Assembly (NCBI RefSeq): GCF_036373705.1
Contig: NC_089854.1
Span: 25,247,225 to 25,311,224 of the forward strand
Direction: 5' to 3'
DNA length: 64,000 nt
DNA from: Amia ocellicauda
Taxonomy: Eukaryota; Chordata; Actinopteri; Amiiformes; Amiidae
The position numbers and the translations under genes were made by a program. The notes under the pieces were generated by a model. That model had not been told where the DNA came from and ran no database searches. It saw nothing but the letters and a program-made list of their open reading frames with translations. Below are positions 38,054-49,361 of the stretch, piece after piece (position 1 is the first letter of the stretch; each line of letters opens with the position of its first letter).

Positions 38054-39780
38054 GTAGGTGTTTGTTAACTTTTTTAGGTTCTTGAAAAACATAATTGAAT
38101 TAAGGAACCGTGTGCTGTCTGCATAGTGTAGCAGGAGTTATTTAAAAATTGTACAAGTCTTTATGAAGTTTGTTGAATTTGCGCATAATTAACAGTAGTC
38201 GCACTAACCCTTTCAAGCGCACATTAAATACAATTAATATAATAATACATTGAAGTAGAAACCCTTACGTATTCTTACTTCCTGGTACTTTTGTTCACAT
38301 GAACTACGCGTAGGACTGGTTTAGTGAGTTAGTGACTAACGTGTGTAATGTTTGTCACAGTTAACATTCAAGTCAAGTGCAAATTGCTTCATAAGATGAT
38401 AACATGACAGGTTTCAATGACGGTCAAAAGTCAAGCATTTAGCACGAAGCGTATGATTGCATTTCTGTCCTTACTTCACTGGCGCCACCCTGTTATCAAT
38501 TGGGTTATATAAAGCATCTTAAAGAGGTTCGTGAATAAGCCAGCAAGTACGCAAATTCCATATAACTTTTAATACTACAATAGAAACACACCAGATCAAA
38601 CCCAGTTAGGAAATCATCTGTGCTTGAGAACATACAGAAAGATGACAGATACTACATACTTTCTGCCATCTAATTAAACACGAGTACATTTTTGAAATAC
38701 GATTGCAAAGTATTTAAATATCCGTTCCTGCTCAGCATGTGTTCATACTGGGAAGCCTGGTTTGTGTGAAGTTGAGCTCCATCATGGAGCCGCTGCTCGC
38801 ACATTTCTGGTAAAGGGCCTGCTGTTTTCATTGCGGGGAAACGATGCAATGCTTTAATTATGAAATATTGCCTTACTTTTGTGTGAAGTCCAGACAAGAG
38901 CACAGCACAGGCCGCACAAATCCTCTCCGTCCATCAGCCGCCATTGCTTTTCATTTTAATGGGACACTCCCGAATAAATACATGCATTTAATGTTGCTAA
39001 AATCACCAGGACAATCCAGCGTTTTTCCTCACAACTAGGCATTGCAAAGTTGATACAGTTTTTTTGATAATGTTTGTAACTGATCTGTATACTGCAAGAG
39101 CAGAAACTAATATGTTATGTCAGACTTAGCTAACTTTTACTACCAGTATACTACTACTACAACTACTATGAGACTTTACAGTAAATACTTTCATGCTTCT
39201 CGTACCAGTTGTAATAACTGATTTCTGCGTGTAGGTCGACTAACGTAAAGCAAGTTGTTTTAACTACTTCCACATGATATAATGTTAACACTTTTCTGTA
39301 TTTGGATTCAGTAAGCAATAACTTTACTTAATGGAATTGTTACATGACAAAATCATAATGATATGCTAATCATTATTACTGTTATTACTAGTATTGATGT
39401 GTTTTTTCATCATACTCTTGTCACAATAATATAAACTGATTACACAAATACCAGAACAGTCACATAAATTTACAGCACAATCTGAACATTTCATTCAAGA
39501 ACCAAACAATGTCAAATCCCAAATTGTTTAGATATCCTAATACTATACTATACTTTTACTATATATTGAAATCCAAAAAGATAAGACAAATATAATAATA
39601 GTATTTATAGTTTTGCAAGCATTGTAGCTATGAAGTCTGATGTATGATTGCACATAACAAAGGCTGTAGCACTAGCAACACTTTCTCCCAGTCTTTTTCA
39701 GAGCTACAATACACCATATTTGCTGTTCCTGTTTTGCTTGGCATTTTATTATTGAAAACGAAGTGTGTTTTTCTCTGCAG
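38054..39780 (+). other. presumed first intron of PCxxC/NCAE gene 1
   Basis: AT-rich sequence with no recognisable exon or transposon protein. Confidence 0.4.
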
Positions 39781-39828
39781 GATGCAATAAATGTGTTTTG
39801 CTTCATATGGAGCTTCTCAACATTAGAC

Positions 39829-42800
39829 ATGGACAGTGTGAGTACCACTGCTTTTGTATGAAACAATGAATTCTTTATTACCAGGAAGTTGTATTTGCAC
39901 CAGTGCTTCATTATTAGTACATTCTTTTCTTATGTATGTAGTCTGTGCATTTCCAGCACGAAAATTGGTGCTTACAAATAACATACACATATTTTCCATT
40001 AATATGTTCAGGAAAAATAATCCAACAGTGGAAATATGGGATATCAATATTTTAAAAATCATCAAATCGATGGCTTTTGATTTGATTGAATTATATGAAA
40101 TGTGTGGATCATGTTGATTGAATACATACATTGTTTAAACTTCAAATCAAGCAAAAGGCAATGGTATAAATCTTTAAAGAGAGGGAGAAAACAAAACAAA
40201 ACAAAACAAAATGATGAATTCAGGTCAGCCCTGCCGCGCAGTTACTCTGGAATAGTCTGGTTGCATTTCCACTGCAGGGTTTGAGCCACTGAGTGACACA
40301 TCTCACATCGCCTGAAATAAACATGGTAACCAGTTTTAAAATCATCACACATTCTTTTGTGAGCCTCGTCCCGTCTGAATGCCTGTGAAGGTCCACATGA
40401 AAGCTAAACCCTAGATTTCCTTACCATTTTGTGCCTTTACTAATTTATCCTCCAACATGTAGCAAAGTGTTGTGTATGACTTAAATGTCTTTAAATGTAA
40501 ATATGAAATGTACTGGTGCAGGGTAGTATGTTGTGAAGCCGAACTTTCCGTTTGGTTTTTTACTTGCCACTTTAAAATCATTGGTGACTTTGACATACCT
40601 GCTGAAAAAAGTATTACCTGATAGAGGTAACAGCAGCATTAGACAAAACTGACATAGACAAGAAAACATCCCAATATGTCAAATTAGAAAGACAAGAGGT
40701 AAATGAAACAGATTCTGAATGAAAGAACATGGTTTTATTGTGGACTAATTTAAAGACTCTTCGCCCTCTTGAAAAACCCATATATTTTATATCATGTTTT
40801 TATTTTTTCTGAAATAGAATCACCATGCAGCTGATGTCACCCCCCATGTGAGGTAATTACTGCATTCTTCACATTTCAGTGACACTGGAAATGGCCACCA
40901 AGACCAATTATCATTATTATTATTATTGTTTTAAATCTATGAATTAAAGGCTTGAATTGTTATAGAATGTAAACCTTCTAAACTTGTCTCATTGTTCAAC
41001 ACATGGGCATTCCAGGACACACTGTTGAAGACTTATGTCTGCCAATGTATGTTTAGAATAATACATTTTGATTCCTTAATTAATTAAAATCTACAATTTA
41101 GTTTGGGCATTTCTTTCTTTGTCTCTAAGTAAGAGTTTTACACATACACCCCTATCAAAATCTGAGGCAGCTCAAACATTCATCTTAAACTGATGTGATT
41201 TGGTGGTTGTTTCAGATCAAACATACAGAGGAGAAAGAAACTTAATCACAAGGATAAAGAACTAATCAAGAAAAAACTGGTGAAGAGTGGAACTGTTTTT
41301 ATCATCGAATTCTTTAAGCAGTGGAAAGCATTTAAGGAAAAAAAACCAAATGTGACAAACGCATATTTCGTTGAGGTAAAACTAGTCTTCCTGTCCATTA
41401 ACAAAAAATGTTGCTTGTTGTTCTGTCTGTGGGAGAGCAAACAGTTTAAACACAGTCTATCATTTGAAAGCAGAGAGAAACATTTACATTTATAGCAGAT
41501 TATTAAAGATAACTTGCATGAGGAGATGCAAGATTGTTTTTTAACAAAAGAGGGTCTTTCATATATTTACTTTTATTGAACTGCTGATTGTGCAGTCCTG
41601 CCTCAGGAAACATATGCATAATAAAAGAATGATCATGAAGTTGTTGATTACACTATAATGACAGAAGTGCCACGCCCTTCAAACAAAGGTTTGTGACAGT
41701 TCCTAGTCATGAACAAAAAATAATAAAACCAAAATTGGCGTCTGTACACCACATATTACCTGCCATCCCAGAAACTATGCTCACCCTCGTAAAAGTGTAC
41801 ACCACACTAATCAGATGCAGAATATGTTAACGAGGATTCTGGGCCCATTCTTGCATAATCTAGTCATGTGATGCCCTTAAAAGTATGCATACGCCAGCAA
41901 ATATATATATATATATATATATTTTTTTATTAATGCTTACTCAACTTGCATGTCCTCCTTGGAGCAGGTCCTTCATTGCATATTCTTTCTGGGTTACATT
42001 CATGAGAGGCAAGATAAAAAGAAGCCAATTGAACCACGGGAGTTCTTCTCCTCTGATGGAATATATGAGAGGTTTCAGAAGCTATTCCCTCAGGCTTTCG
42101 AGCAGTACCGCACTCATTGGCCAACCCGGACACCCTTTTCCATTCTCCTGGATTTGGTGAGTGCCTGAAAACACATCCAACCTCCACAACAACACAAACT
42201 TTTAAAAGTATTCATTGATGTCTTGAAAACTACAATGAACTGCATTGCTACTGAGAGGGTCTAAATTATTGTCAGGAGCCACTTTCTACTGCCAATAAAT
42301 GAAGATGTCATAGGATACAGGTTTGTAATTGGCAATGTACGGGTAGGACACAATTTGTGTCACAAACTCACAATAGCAGTGTTTCGGTTCAACTGCATTT
42401 ACCTTTTTTTTTGGAAAACAGGTTACAAAATGGAAGGGCTGTAGTAACCACACTGCTATCCTGAAGCATTTAGAGGACATCAGGAAAGGAATGGTGGTGG
42501 ACAAAAACAAAGATGACCAGTGTGAAAATAATTACTGTTTAGTGGCAAGTGTTATCAGTGTCTGCTACTTCCAGGAAGACATGAAAAGGAGTTCTCCAAT
42601 TTATTATGGAGCTTCGCTGTCTTGTAGTGGTAGAGTGGAGACTCAGGTAATGATTACGCTGTCTTGCATTAAGACCTGGAATGATGCTGTAGCCCATGCG
42701 GTCTGGCATGGTAAAAGTGGAAATATCATTAGGCTTCCCAACGGTGTGATCTGTATGGCCTATAAAATGAAATTACCACGTGGTTCCTACTTGGAGGAAT

Positions 42801-43132
42801 CGCCCTGTGTGAAGTGCCATAGGATATTCCAGAACATTGACTTCATACCTGTGTACACGGAAAGTGACAAAACGCAAGACTGGCATTATGGGAACTGTGC
42901 CGAAAATGAGTCTCTGAGCAACCTCCTGAATGGAGAGGAGAGGGTCAGGAATGAAACGGTTGCATACCGTCATTATGAAGAACAGGACAGTCACTCACTT
43001 CAGGAACAGGTACCTCTTGACAGAGCAGAGATTGTAAACCAAGCGAAGAAGAAAGCAGCCCAGTTGCTCAATTCACGAGGGTTTAAAATCAAAGATGATG
43101 AAATAGAATCAAAGTTCTTCCATCCAAACTAA
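39829..43132 (+). CDS. deaminase-motif protein with PCxxC and NCAE, copy 1 (unit 2)
   Basis: Coding exons 39829-39837, 40818-40852, 41216-41375, 41968-42156 and 42422-43132 (1104 nt, 367 residues). The first exon codes only for MDS. Upstream ATGs in that exon meet stops or leave frame, and the chosen ATG has G at -3 and +4. Residues 1-68 are basic. Residues 69-131 hold a conserved block (VLHCIFFLGYI ... THWPTRTPFSILLDL), shared with copy 2 in the same exon order. Residues 185-300 contain KRSSPIYYGASLSC, then SPCVKC (C260, C263), then YGNCAENESL (C290, A291, E292). PCxxC plus C/H-A-E are the zinc-ligand and catalytic-glutamate signatures of the deaminase fold, but there CAE normally comes first. 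The order here suggests a permuted relative or a different zinc domain. No membrane segment is clear. Gene confidence is high because copies exist in all three units; the function is not established. Confidence 0.8.
41900..41930. repeat. (AT)n run before an acceptor
   Basis: A short AT microsatellite followed by a T run, in the intron before the exon at 41968. Confidence 0.9.
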
Positions 43133-43699
43133 GTATTTTTTCAGAAAAGTATCTGCCTGAATTACTGACACATAAAATGTTTGATCATTTTGAATTTACA
43201 CAAAACAGTGACATTCCTGTTTATGACCAGGTAACAATGTCCAATAGAGTGCCTTTACCAAAGACTTCAGAGCTGTTTTTAGAGAGACATACGTGTCAGA
43301 GAAACATATTTGACTAAAAGCCATGGTGTAACTATACAGTACATTGTGACATTTTTGCTATGTTTGTATGTGGAAACCAAAAAAAATACTTTACTTGGGA
43401 CTTTGAAACTAAATAGTAAAACTTTATACAAAGAAGCATTATAATCTTGTCATTGTTTTTTTTTCCTTGCATAGGAAATAAGGTGTTGGAAGTTTTTATT
43501 TTTATTTTGTGTGATATAGTGCATTTCCATGTCAAGTCTACAGAAATGAATACATTGACAAAGAATTTCAGTGTGTATCAGTGTGAGTGGTCTTGAAAAA
43601 AGTTTAACTAGTTAAAATCAATATGGGAGTTTTTATCTAATTCATATGTTTTTCAATTCTAGAATAAAATAAAGCACATCAGGGTATTAGTTAAATGCA

Positions 43700-43751
<52 letters not shown>

Positions 43752-44660
43752 TAGTTTAGCTGATGCCTATGTCAAGTCCAAGTCAAGAGGTGTGTGGTAT
43801 AATCCTATGGCCTGTTATTGCTCCTTCAGCCTGCAGTTCTGTATATGCATTGCTGTGCTACTTCATACTTCAACAGAAGATCAGAGTACGAGCACATTTT
43901 CAGTTTACTGTAGTTTGTACCTTGCATTTTTTCAAGGCACAAAAGTTAAATTCGTACAATTTCTGTTAAACTTTTGAAAAGAGCATTAAAAATGTGCAAG
44001 TTAAAGATTATTTATATTCATATATTAAGTAATTGGTGCATCTGTAACAGTCCTGGGTTGTACTGGTGGATATAGGTTTATTTATATCTATAGTAACTAG
44101 CCTGGTTTTTTACATGTACCATAGTGAAATAAACATCATGGTATACATTTTCTGAATGTATATTTTGTATATTTAATGTTTAATTAAATCAATTTGAAAT
44201 GTGATATTGGTTTTTGTTTGTGTTTTGTCTCCAAACTTTATGTTGCCATTTCTCTCAATTACATAGACAAATATTTATTTAACAGTACCATACACAGGAC
44301 TGAACAATATGTGGTGGAAATGGGGATCTTTCAGAGTACTGGAATACTGCAAGATGTCTAGGGATTACAGCCTAGAAATCAAAAACACGTTTACAACTTT
44401 AATTTCTTTAACTGACATAGCAGTGGCAAATATAATTACAGTTCGTGATATGTAGTACAATAAATAGAAGCACATATCCATTCAATAAAGCATTACATAT
44501 ACTGTATAAAACTAAGTATTGGTTTAGCTACTGGTGCCAATTGAATCAAGTGGTGTATATATATATATATATATATATATTTGATTTGTATAACATTGCA
44601 TTAGTCGACAATAGCTGTACATATACTTTCTTCTGATTCAAGCCAGGACTACAAATCCCG
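43133..44660. other. 3' flank of PCxxC/NCAE gene 1
   Basis: Likely includes the 3' UTR; AATAAA occurs in the AGAATAAAATAAAGC stretch near 43662-43676. No other gene was found. A (TA)n run lies at about 44558-44581. Confidence 0.5.
43701..43752. repeat. (ATT)n microsatellite
   Basis: About seventeen ATT units. Confidence 0.95.
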
Positions 44661-44755
44661 AAAGCTCCCTCGTTTCCAACCAATGGCTGACGAGAGCGGC
44701 GCGGCGCGGATGCTGATTGGTCGCTAAACCCGGAAACGAGTTCATTCTGTTGAAA
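44660..44755 (+). promoter_or_regulatory. cenpx: cenpx promoter
   Basis: A CpG-rich patch (GAGCGGCGCGGCGCGGATG) with CCAAT-type elements in both orientations (CCAACCAATGG near 44677 and CTGATTGGTCG near 44713) ends immediately before the cenpx ATG. It has no TATA box. This fits a housekeeping promoter with a short 5' UTR. Confidence 0.65.
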
Positions 44756-47307
44756 ATGGAGGACAGAGGAGAGGGCGCCGCGTTCAAAAAAGTAAATGTT
44801 TACGTTTGTATATTTAGAAGAACATATATTTTATACACCTGTAAAATAGCACGATTATAAAACAGCTCATACATTAATCAGTATTAAAGTACCGAATGGA
44901 ATAGGTTTTATAACTTGAATGAAACCTTTGAAATGGGGCAATAGCCTAATGTACGTGTATTGAATGCCTTTATAAAAATATAAAACGACCGTTTAAATGA
45001 ATACTTTTCAGGAAACTGTCAGCAAGCTGCTTTCAATGTCCTTCAAAGATGAGAAGACCAGAGGTAAGTCTTGGAGATGTATTATTACTTTAATAAATAT
45101 CCATTTATTTTGGCGATCTGTGTTCAAAGGTCTCTTGTTTTTATTTTGTATTTTTTCTTTGTGGTATGGATGAAGAGCCTATGCAGGTTTAAAATGAACT
45201 CGGTGTTAATTCTGCAAAGTGCTGCCTCGATAATGCTGAGGTCACTGACGCAGTTCTTCACTGGACTGCATTGCTCGGTGTGTCAAAAATCAGCAAATAG
45301 TAATTATAACATGTTTGTGGTCACTGTCAATAGTGGGCGCTGATGCTGTTATCCTGATGGCCGAGATGCTGAAGGTCTTCGTTCAAGGTGAGAGCAGGAC
45401 TTAATGTCTTAACCCACACACACAACCACGTTAGGGCTGCTATGAGGATGAGGTTTTCTGAAATGCAGTCTAATAAGCTGGTTCATATATAAAATGATTC
45501 TGAGCAGCTTATTGGTTGGATACGATTTAATAAAGTATTCAGTTAGAAATAAAACAGTAGAAGCACTTCCACCTGTGCAAGATGCATGCTGATTTGCATG
45601 GGCTTTGTTACCACAAATGATCTGTTCTAAAATAAGTGGAAGTCAAATGAGTGGTAATTGATTGTAGCAAAACATAACTGTTATTCCATGTTTAAGTAAT
45701 GCTGATTGTGATCTATTGATAAAACGTACAGATCTAGGGGCTGTTTGGCATTGAGTTTGCTGTGGTTTTGTGTATTTCCAGGAGAGGCCGCCACTGCCAC
45801 GTAGTATGAGAAGCAGTAATTTGCCGATTTGAGTCGGTCTCTGGGAAGATTAAACAAACTCTGAAACATCGTTTTTTCTTTCATCCAGGAGACATTATAC
45901 TATATAAAGTGATTTATTTACATCCCTGTTCTGTGAGTTCATGTGAGCATGAGACTGCATACTGTGTTCAAAACGAGCATATTGAAGGGTGCTGTATCAG
46001 CCCAGTGGTATGATAGGGATCCCTGAACAGAAGGAGTAGGAAAGGTCAATATTGTGAAAGACTGAGATGTGGTCTATTCAGAATTTTCATTCATTCAGTT
46101 ATTACTTCTGGCCTAACCTGCCAATGCACAATTTATTTGGGGTTATTAAACTTATAAAAGTGCCTGCTTTTTATTATAATATTTTGTATTTATGTTCATG
46201 GTCAATAAATGAGTATCCCTAAAATCTGTATGCTTCATCGTAGTATAAAAGTAAAAGATAAGACAATGCAATCATTAATCACAATGATTTGTATGACAAT
46301 CGTTACACAAAATTGCATGATTGGCACACCTACTGTTATATATAGAGATCACGTGGCAGCAGTGTTTTTCTCTCTGATTCACAGCTGCATGTCTGAATGC
46401 ATTCAATGGGGTGCAGTGCCGTGTGGGTGTGTCAGTGAGGTGGAGGGGGTGCACTTTGTACCCGCTCATCCCTGCATCAGCCGTTGCAGTTTGTATTAAC
46501 TTTGCAGTTCATCGGGCTTGCAGCTCCCTCTAGGTAGTGGAAGTGTAGCACAGCTCAGGGGCAGGTACTTGACAGTAGTTCCTACAGTGGCCAGTACAAA
46601 CGAGGGAACCTGCTCTGTGTTACAGAGGCTGCAGTGCGATCGGTGAAACAGGCAGAAACTGAAGGCTGTGACAACATTGACGTCGAACACTTTAAAAAGG
46701 TGCTGCCACAGCTGGTATGTGGGGAAAGAGCCCTGGGTTCTGTACAACTATGACACGTTTTTTGTTTGTCACATCTATATAAGATTAAATAGTTTCCTGC
46801 CCCACTCCTCAGCTAAAAAGAAGACTCAGACAATGTCACCCTTTCAGACAAAGTTAACATTTACGCCTGATAGAAGTGGTGTACACACAGAAACTGAAAG
46901 GGATATGGGTATGATATTTTCTAACACGCTTCCAAGGAAATTGTTTGGGTACTGAAGAACAAACAGACATCTAAAATGTATCCTTCTCCTCAGCTGCAAA
47001 ATTAAAAGCCAAGTACAAAATAAGTCTGAACACTTTTTTTCTTGTTTGTCCTGAAGATTTATTGAAAATGTGTTTATTGGGTTTTTAGGGGCTTTAGACT
47101 TGCTTCATGAGTCACGGTACAAATAAGATAAAGTGGTACTGTGTTTTACGTTGAGTACTTAAGAAGTTGTTTATTCTGATGATTTTATGTCTGTTCTTCA
47201 CCTGTCAAATGGAGAAGTTATTCTTCACTTCTAAAAAGCTGTTCACTCCTCACAACCTCACGCACCTGTCTGTCTTCTGCTTCCCGTCACAGCTTTTAGA
47301 CTTCTAG
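44756..47307 (+). CDS. cenpx: centromere protein X (CENP-X / MHF2)
   Basis: Five coding exons, 44756-44791, 45012-45063, 45334-45387, 46626-46714 and 47293-47307, give 246 nt and 81 residues, the same length as human CENPX. The protein starts MEDRGEG and has a FKKETVSKLLSMSFKDEKT helix, an ADAVILMAEMLKVFV helix, an EAAVRSVKQAE helix and VEHFKKVLPQLLLDF at the C terminus. That order and spacing is the CENP-X histone fold. It partners CENP-S in the FANCM-MHF DNA-repair complex and in the CENP-T-W-S-X nucleosome-like complex at kinetochores. The last exon encodes only LLDF and the stop, an easily missed micro-exon. All junctions are GT-AG and phases agree. It lies between units 2 and 3 of the duplicated array and itself has no second copy in the window. 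Confidence 0.95.
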
Positions 47308-47520
47308 TGTTTACACTGCTGGGCCACCGGAGGGCGCTGGTGTTCTGCTCCTGGAGGGAGAGGGATGTCCTGCAATGACAGCCTCAGTCACATTTCCATG
47401 GACAAACCTATTAGTTGCTCCATTAAAAGCAATTCATCACAAACATGAATATAGCAGTGTATTAATCCAACAGTCCGTAAAGGATAGAAATAAATGTTTA
47501 TGAATTTCACATTGAAGTTG
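47308..47520 (+). other. cenpx: cenpx 3' UTR
   Basis: The untranslated tail after the TAG, with AATAAA at 47489-47494. Cleavage is expected about 15-25 bases downstream. Confidence 0.6.
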
Positions 47521-49361
47521 TAAAAACCTTAGGAAACAAAAACCAAAGCAGTTTTCTCCTGTAAATAGTCTAACTAAGATAGTCATGTATATATACATTT
47601 GTCAGTGTATTGTTTGGTTAAATATGATTCTGCATTTTCTTTGATAAAGTGAGGCCTTTTTTTGTTGTTTTAACGTATTTCAACACGCCAGCCTCCTCGG
47701 GCTCTGTTTGTAGTAAAAGTGCAGTGGACAGCAGGTGGTCCTGTTAGCAGGCGCTTGAACTGTAGAGCGACTCGCGCCTGTGAATTTGCTGTTTCAGTGG
47801 CGGGAAACACAGTTGGAGACGGAGCACCACATGTATTAAATACACATTTTACGAATCTCAAAAGGACCATTGTGTTTATTTGAAGAACTCTCACGAAAAC
47901 CCTGAATATCACCTGGGATAACGTGCCTTTGTGTAATTTGTTCCGGTCCTCCAGGGCTGGGTAGGGTTACTATAGTAGTGGGGGTGCCAGAAGATGCATA
48001 ACATAGCAGGTCTAATTCAGACTTTGGGGGGGAGAGAGAGAGAGAGAAAAGCTACATATCTTTACATTTGTAAGGTCAGCCCTGGGGGGCTCTGGTCCCA
48101 TACAATCCATAGATGAACATTTGGGATCTGCTGTGAACAAAAAAGAGTTGAACAACAGCCAGCTGTATGTCATGTTTCTGCTGGTTTCACAGAGATTTGC
48201 ACACTAAGTTCAGTAAGCTCGGGTTCTGGTGCTACAGCAACACCTCCACACACCTGAGATCGCTGTCCGGTCAATGACAGCTGCCTCCGTACAGTGCCCT
48301 GCTCGAGCATCCACAACCCCCACCCGTGATCTCGCTTCTGAAGGATGGCCGCTAGACAGAACAGGCAGGGTGGCCCTTGAAAAGAGTCACTCGACACCTG
48401 ATGCTTTTTTGGCTGTCTAAAGGAAAAAGCAACCAGAGGGCATTTATTATAAAGCACATCAATTTCAATACAACTGTCATGTTCAGCCACCCTGAATTTG
48501 TGACAGAAGGTGGTTGGAGTGGGTGTGCAGTGAAGACTCCTATTTCAAAGCTATGATATGAATAAATCTCTAAAAAATTGTCTGTCTCCCGAGTAAATTG
48601 GGGATAAGATATGATGAAAAAATCAGGGCTTAGTATCTGGAGCAAAATAGTTCACTGCTAATGAAACCTATTCTTGTCTGAAGTGACGAACCTCCTGGAA
48701 GTTGAGTGAGTAGGAGTCAGGGACCCAGGCAACAGGTCATACAGAAGAGAGACTTCATACAGGTTCTACCAACATGGCCTTATTTAATATGAATTATGTA
48801 TATATTTACAAAAAGTTAGTTTATTCTCCAATACTTTACCCTCAACCATCAATACCTCAGGCGAGCAATATAAAACATGTTCTTGTCTAGTGTCAATGTA
48901 AATTACAAGGATATTTCCCTTTTTCCTCTGTCGACCACATCAAACTCTGACCTGCAGATATCCCATCCTTCACTGCCTGTTAATTAGCGTTTCCTGGCAG
49001 GAGGCGCTTTGATATCTACCTGGATCTCCAGGTGATCCTGAAGACACACCTTGCCCTTCCTGCCTGCTGCTTCACTGCCGCTCCCACATGAATGGGGAAA
49101 TATATACGGCAATTGTAAAGTATTGTGGGTTCCTCTGGGAAGAATGGTGTTAACCACCCATTCATTTCCAAGGACCACTTCATCCAGTGCAGAGTCAGGG
49201 TGAGTCAGACCCCACATGTCAAGAACAGGGCACAAGGCAGAGTACACCTGGGATGGGTGTCATCCTAAGCAGCTTGTATTTGTGATGTGGGAGGGAAACA
49301 GAGCACCTGTGGCCCTTGGGAGAACATGCAAACATCACCCAGGACAAAATCAAACCTGCAG
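47521..49361. other. intergenic, no gene recognised
   Basis: Contains a short (GA)n tract at about 48029-48047. No exon with family resemblance was found on either strand. Confidence 0.45.

Noticed and set aside
39782-39837. Earlier ATGs (39782, 39791, 39807) as the start of family B copy 1
   Set aside because: The first two meet stops within the exon. The third leaves frame and hits TAA at the next junction. Only the ATG at 39829 joins the downstream exons in frame.
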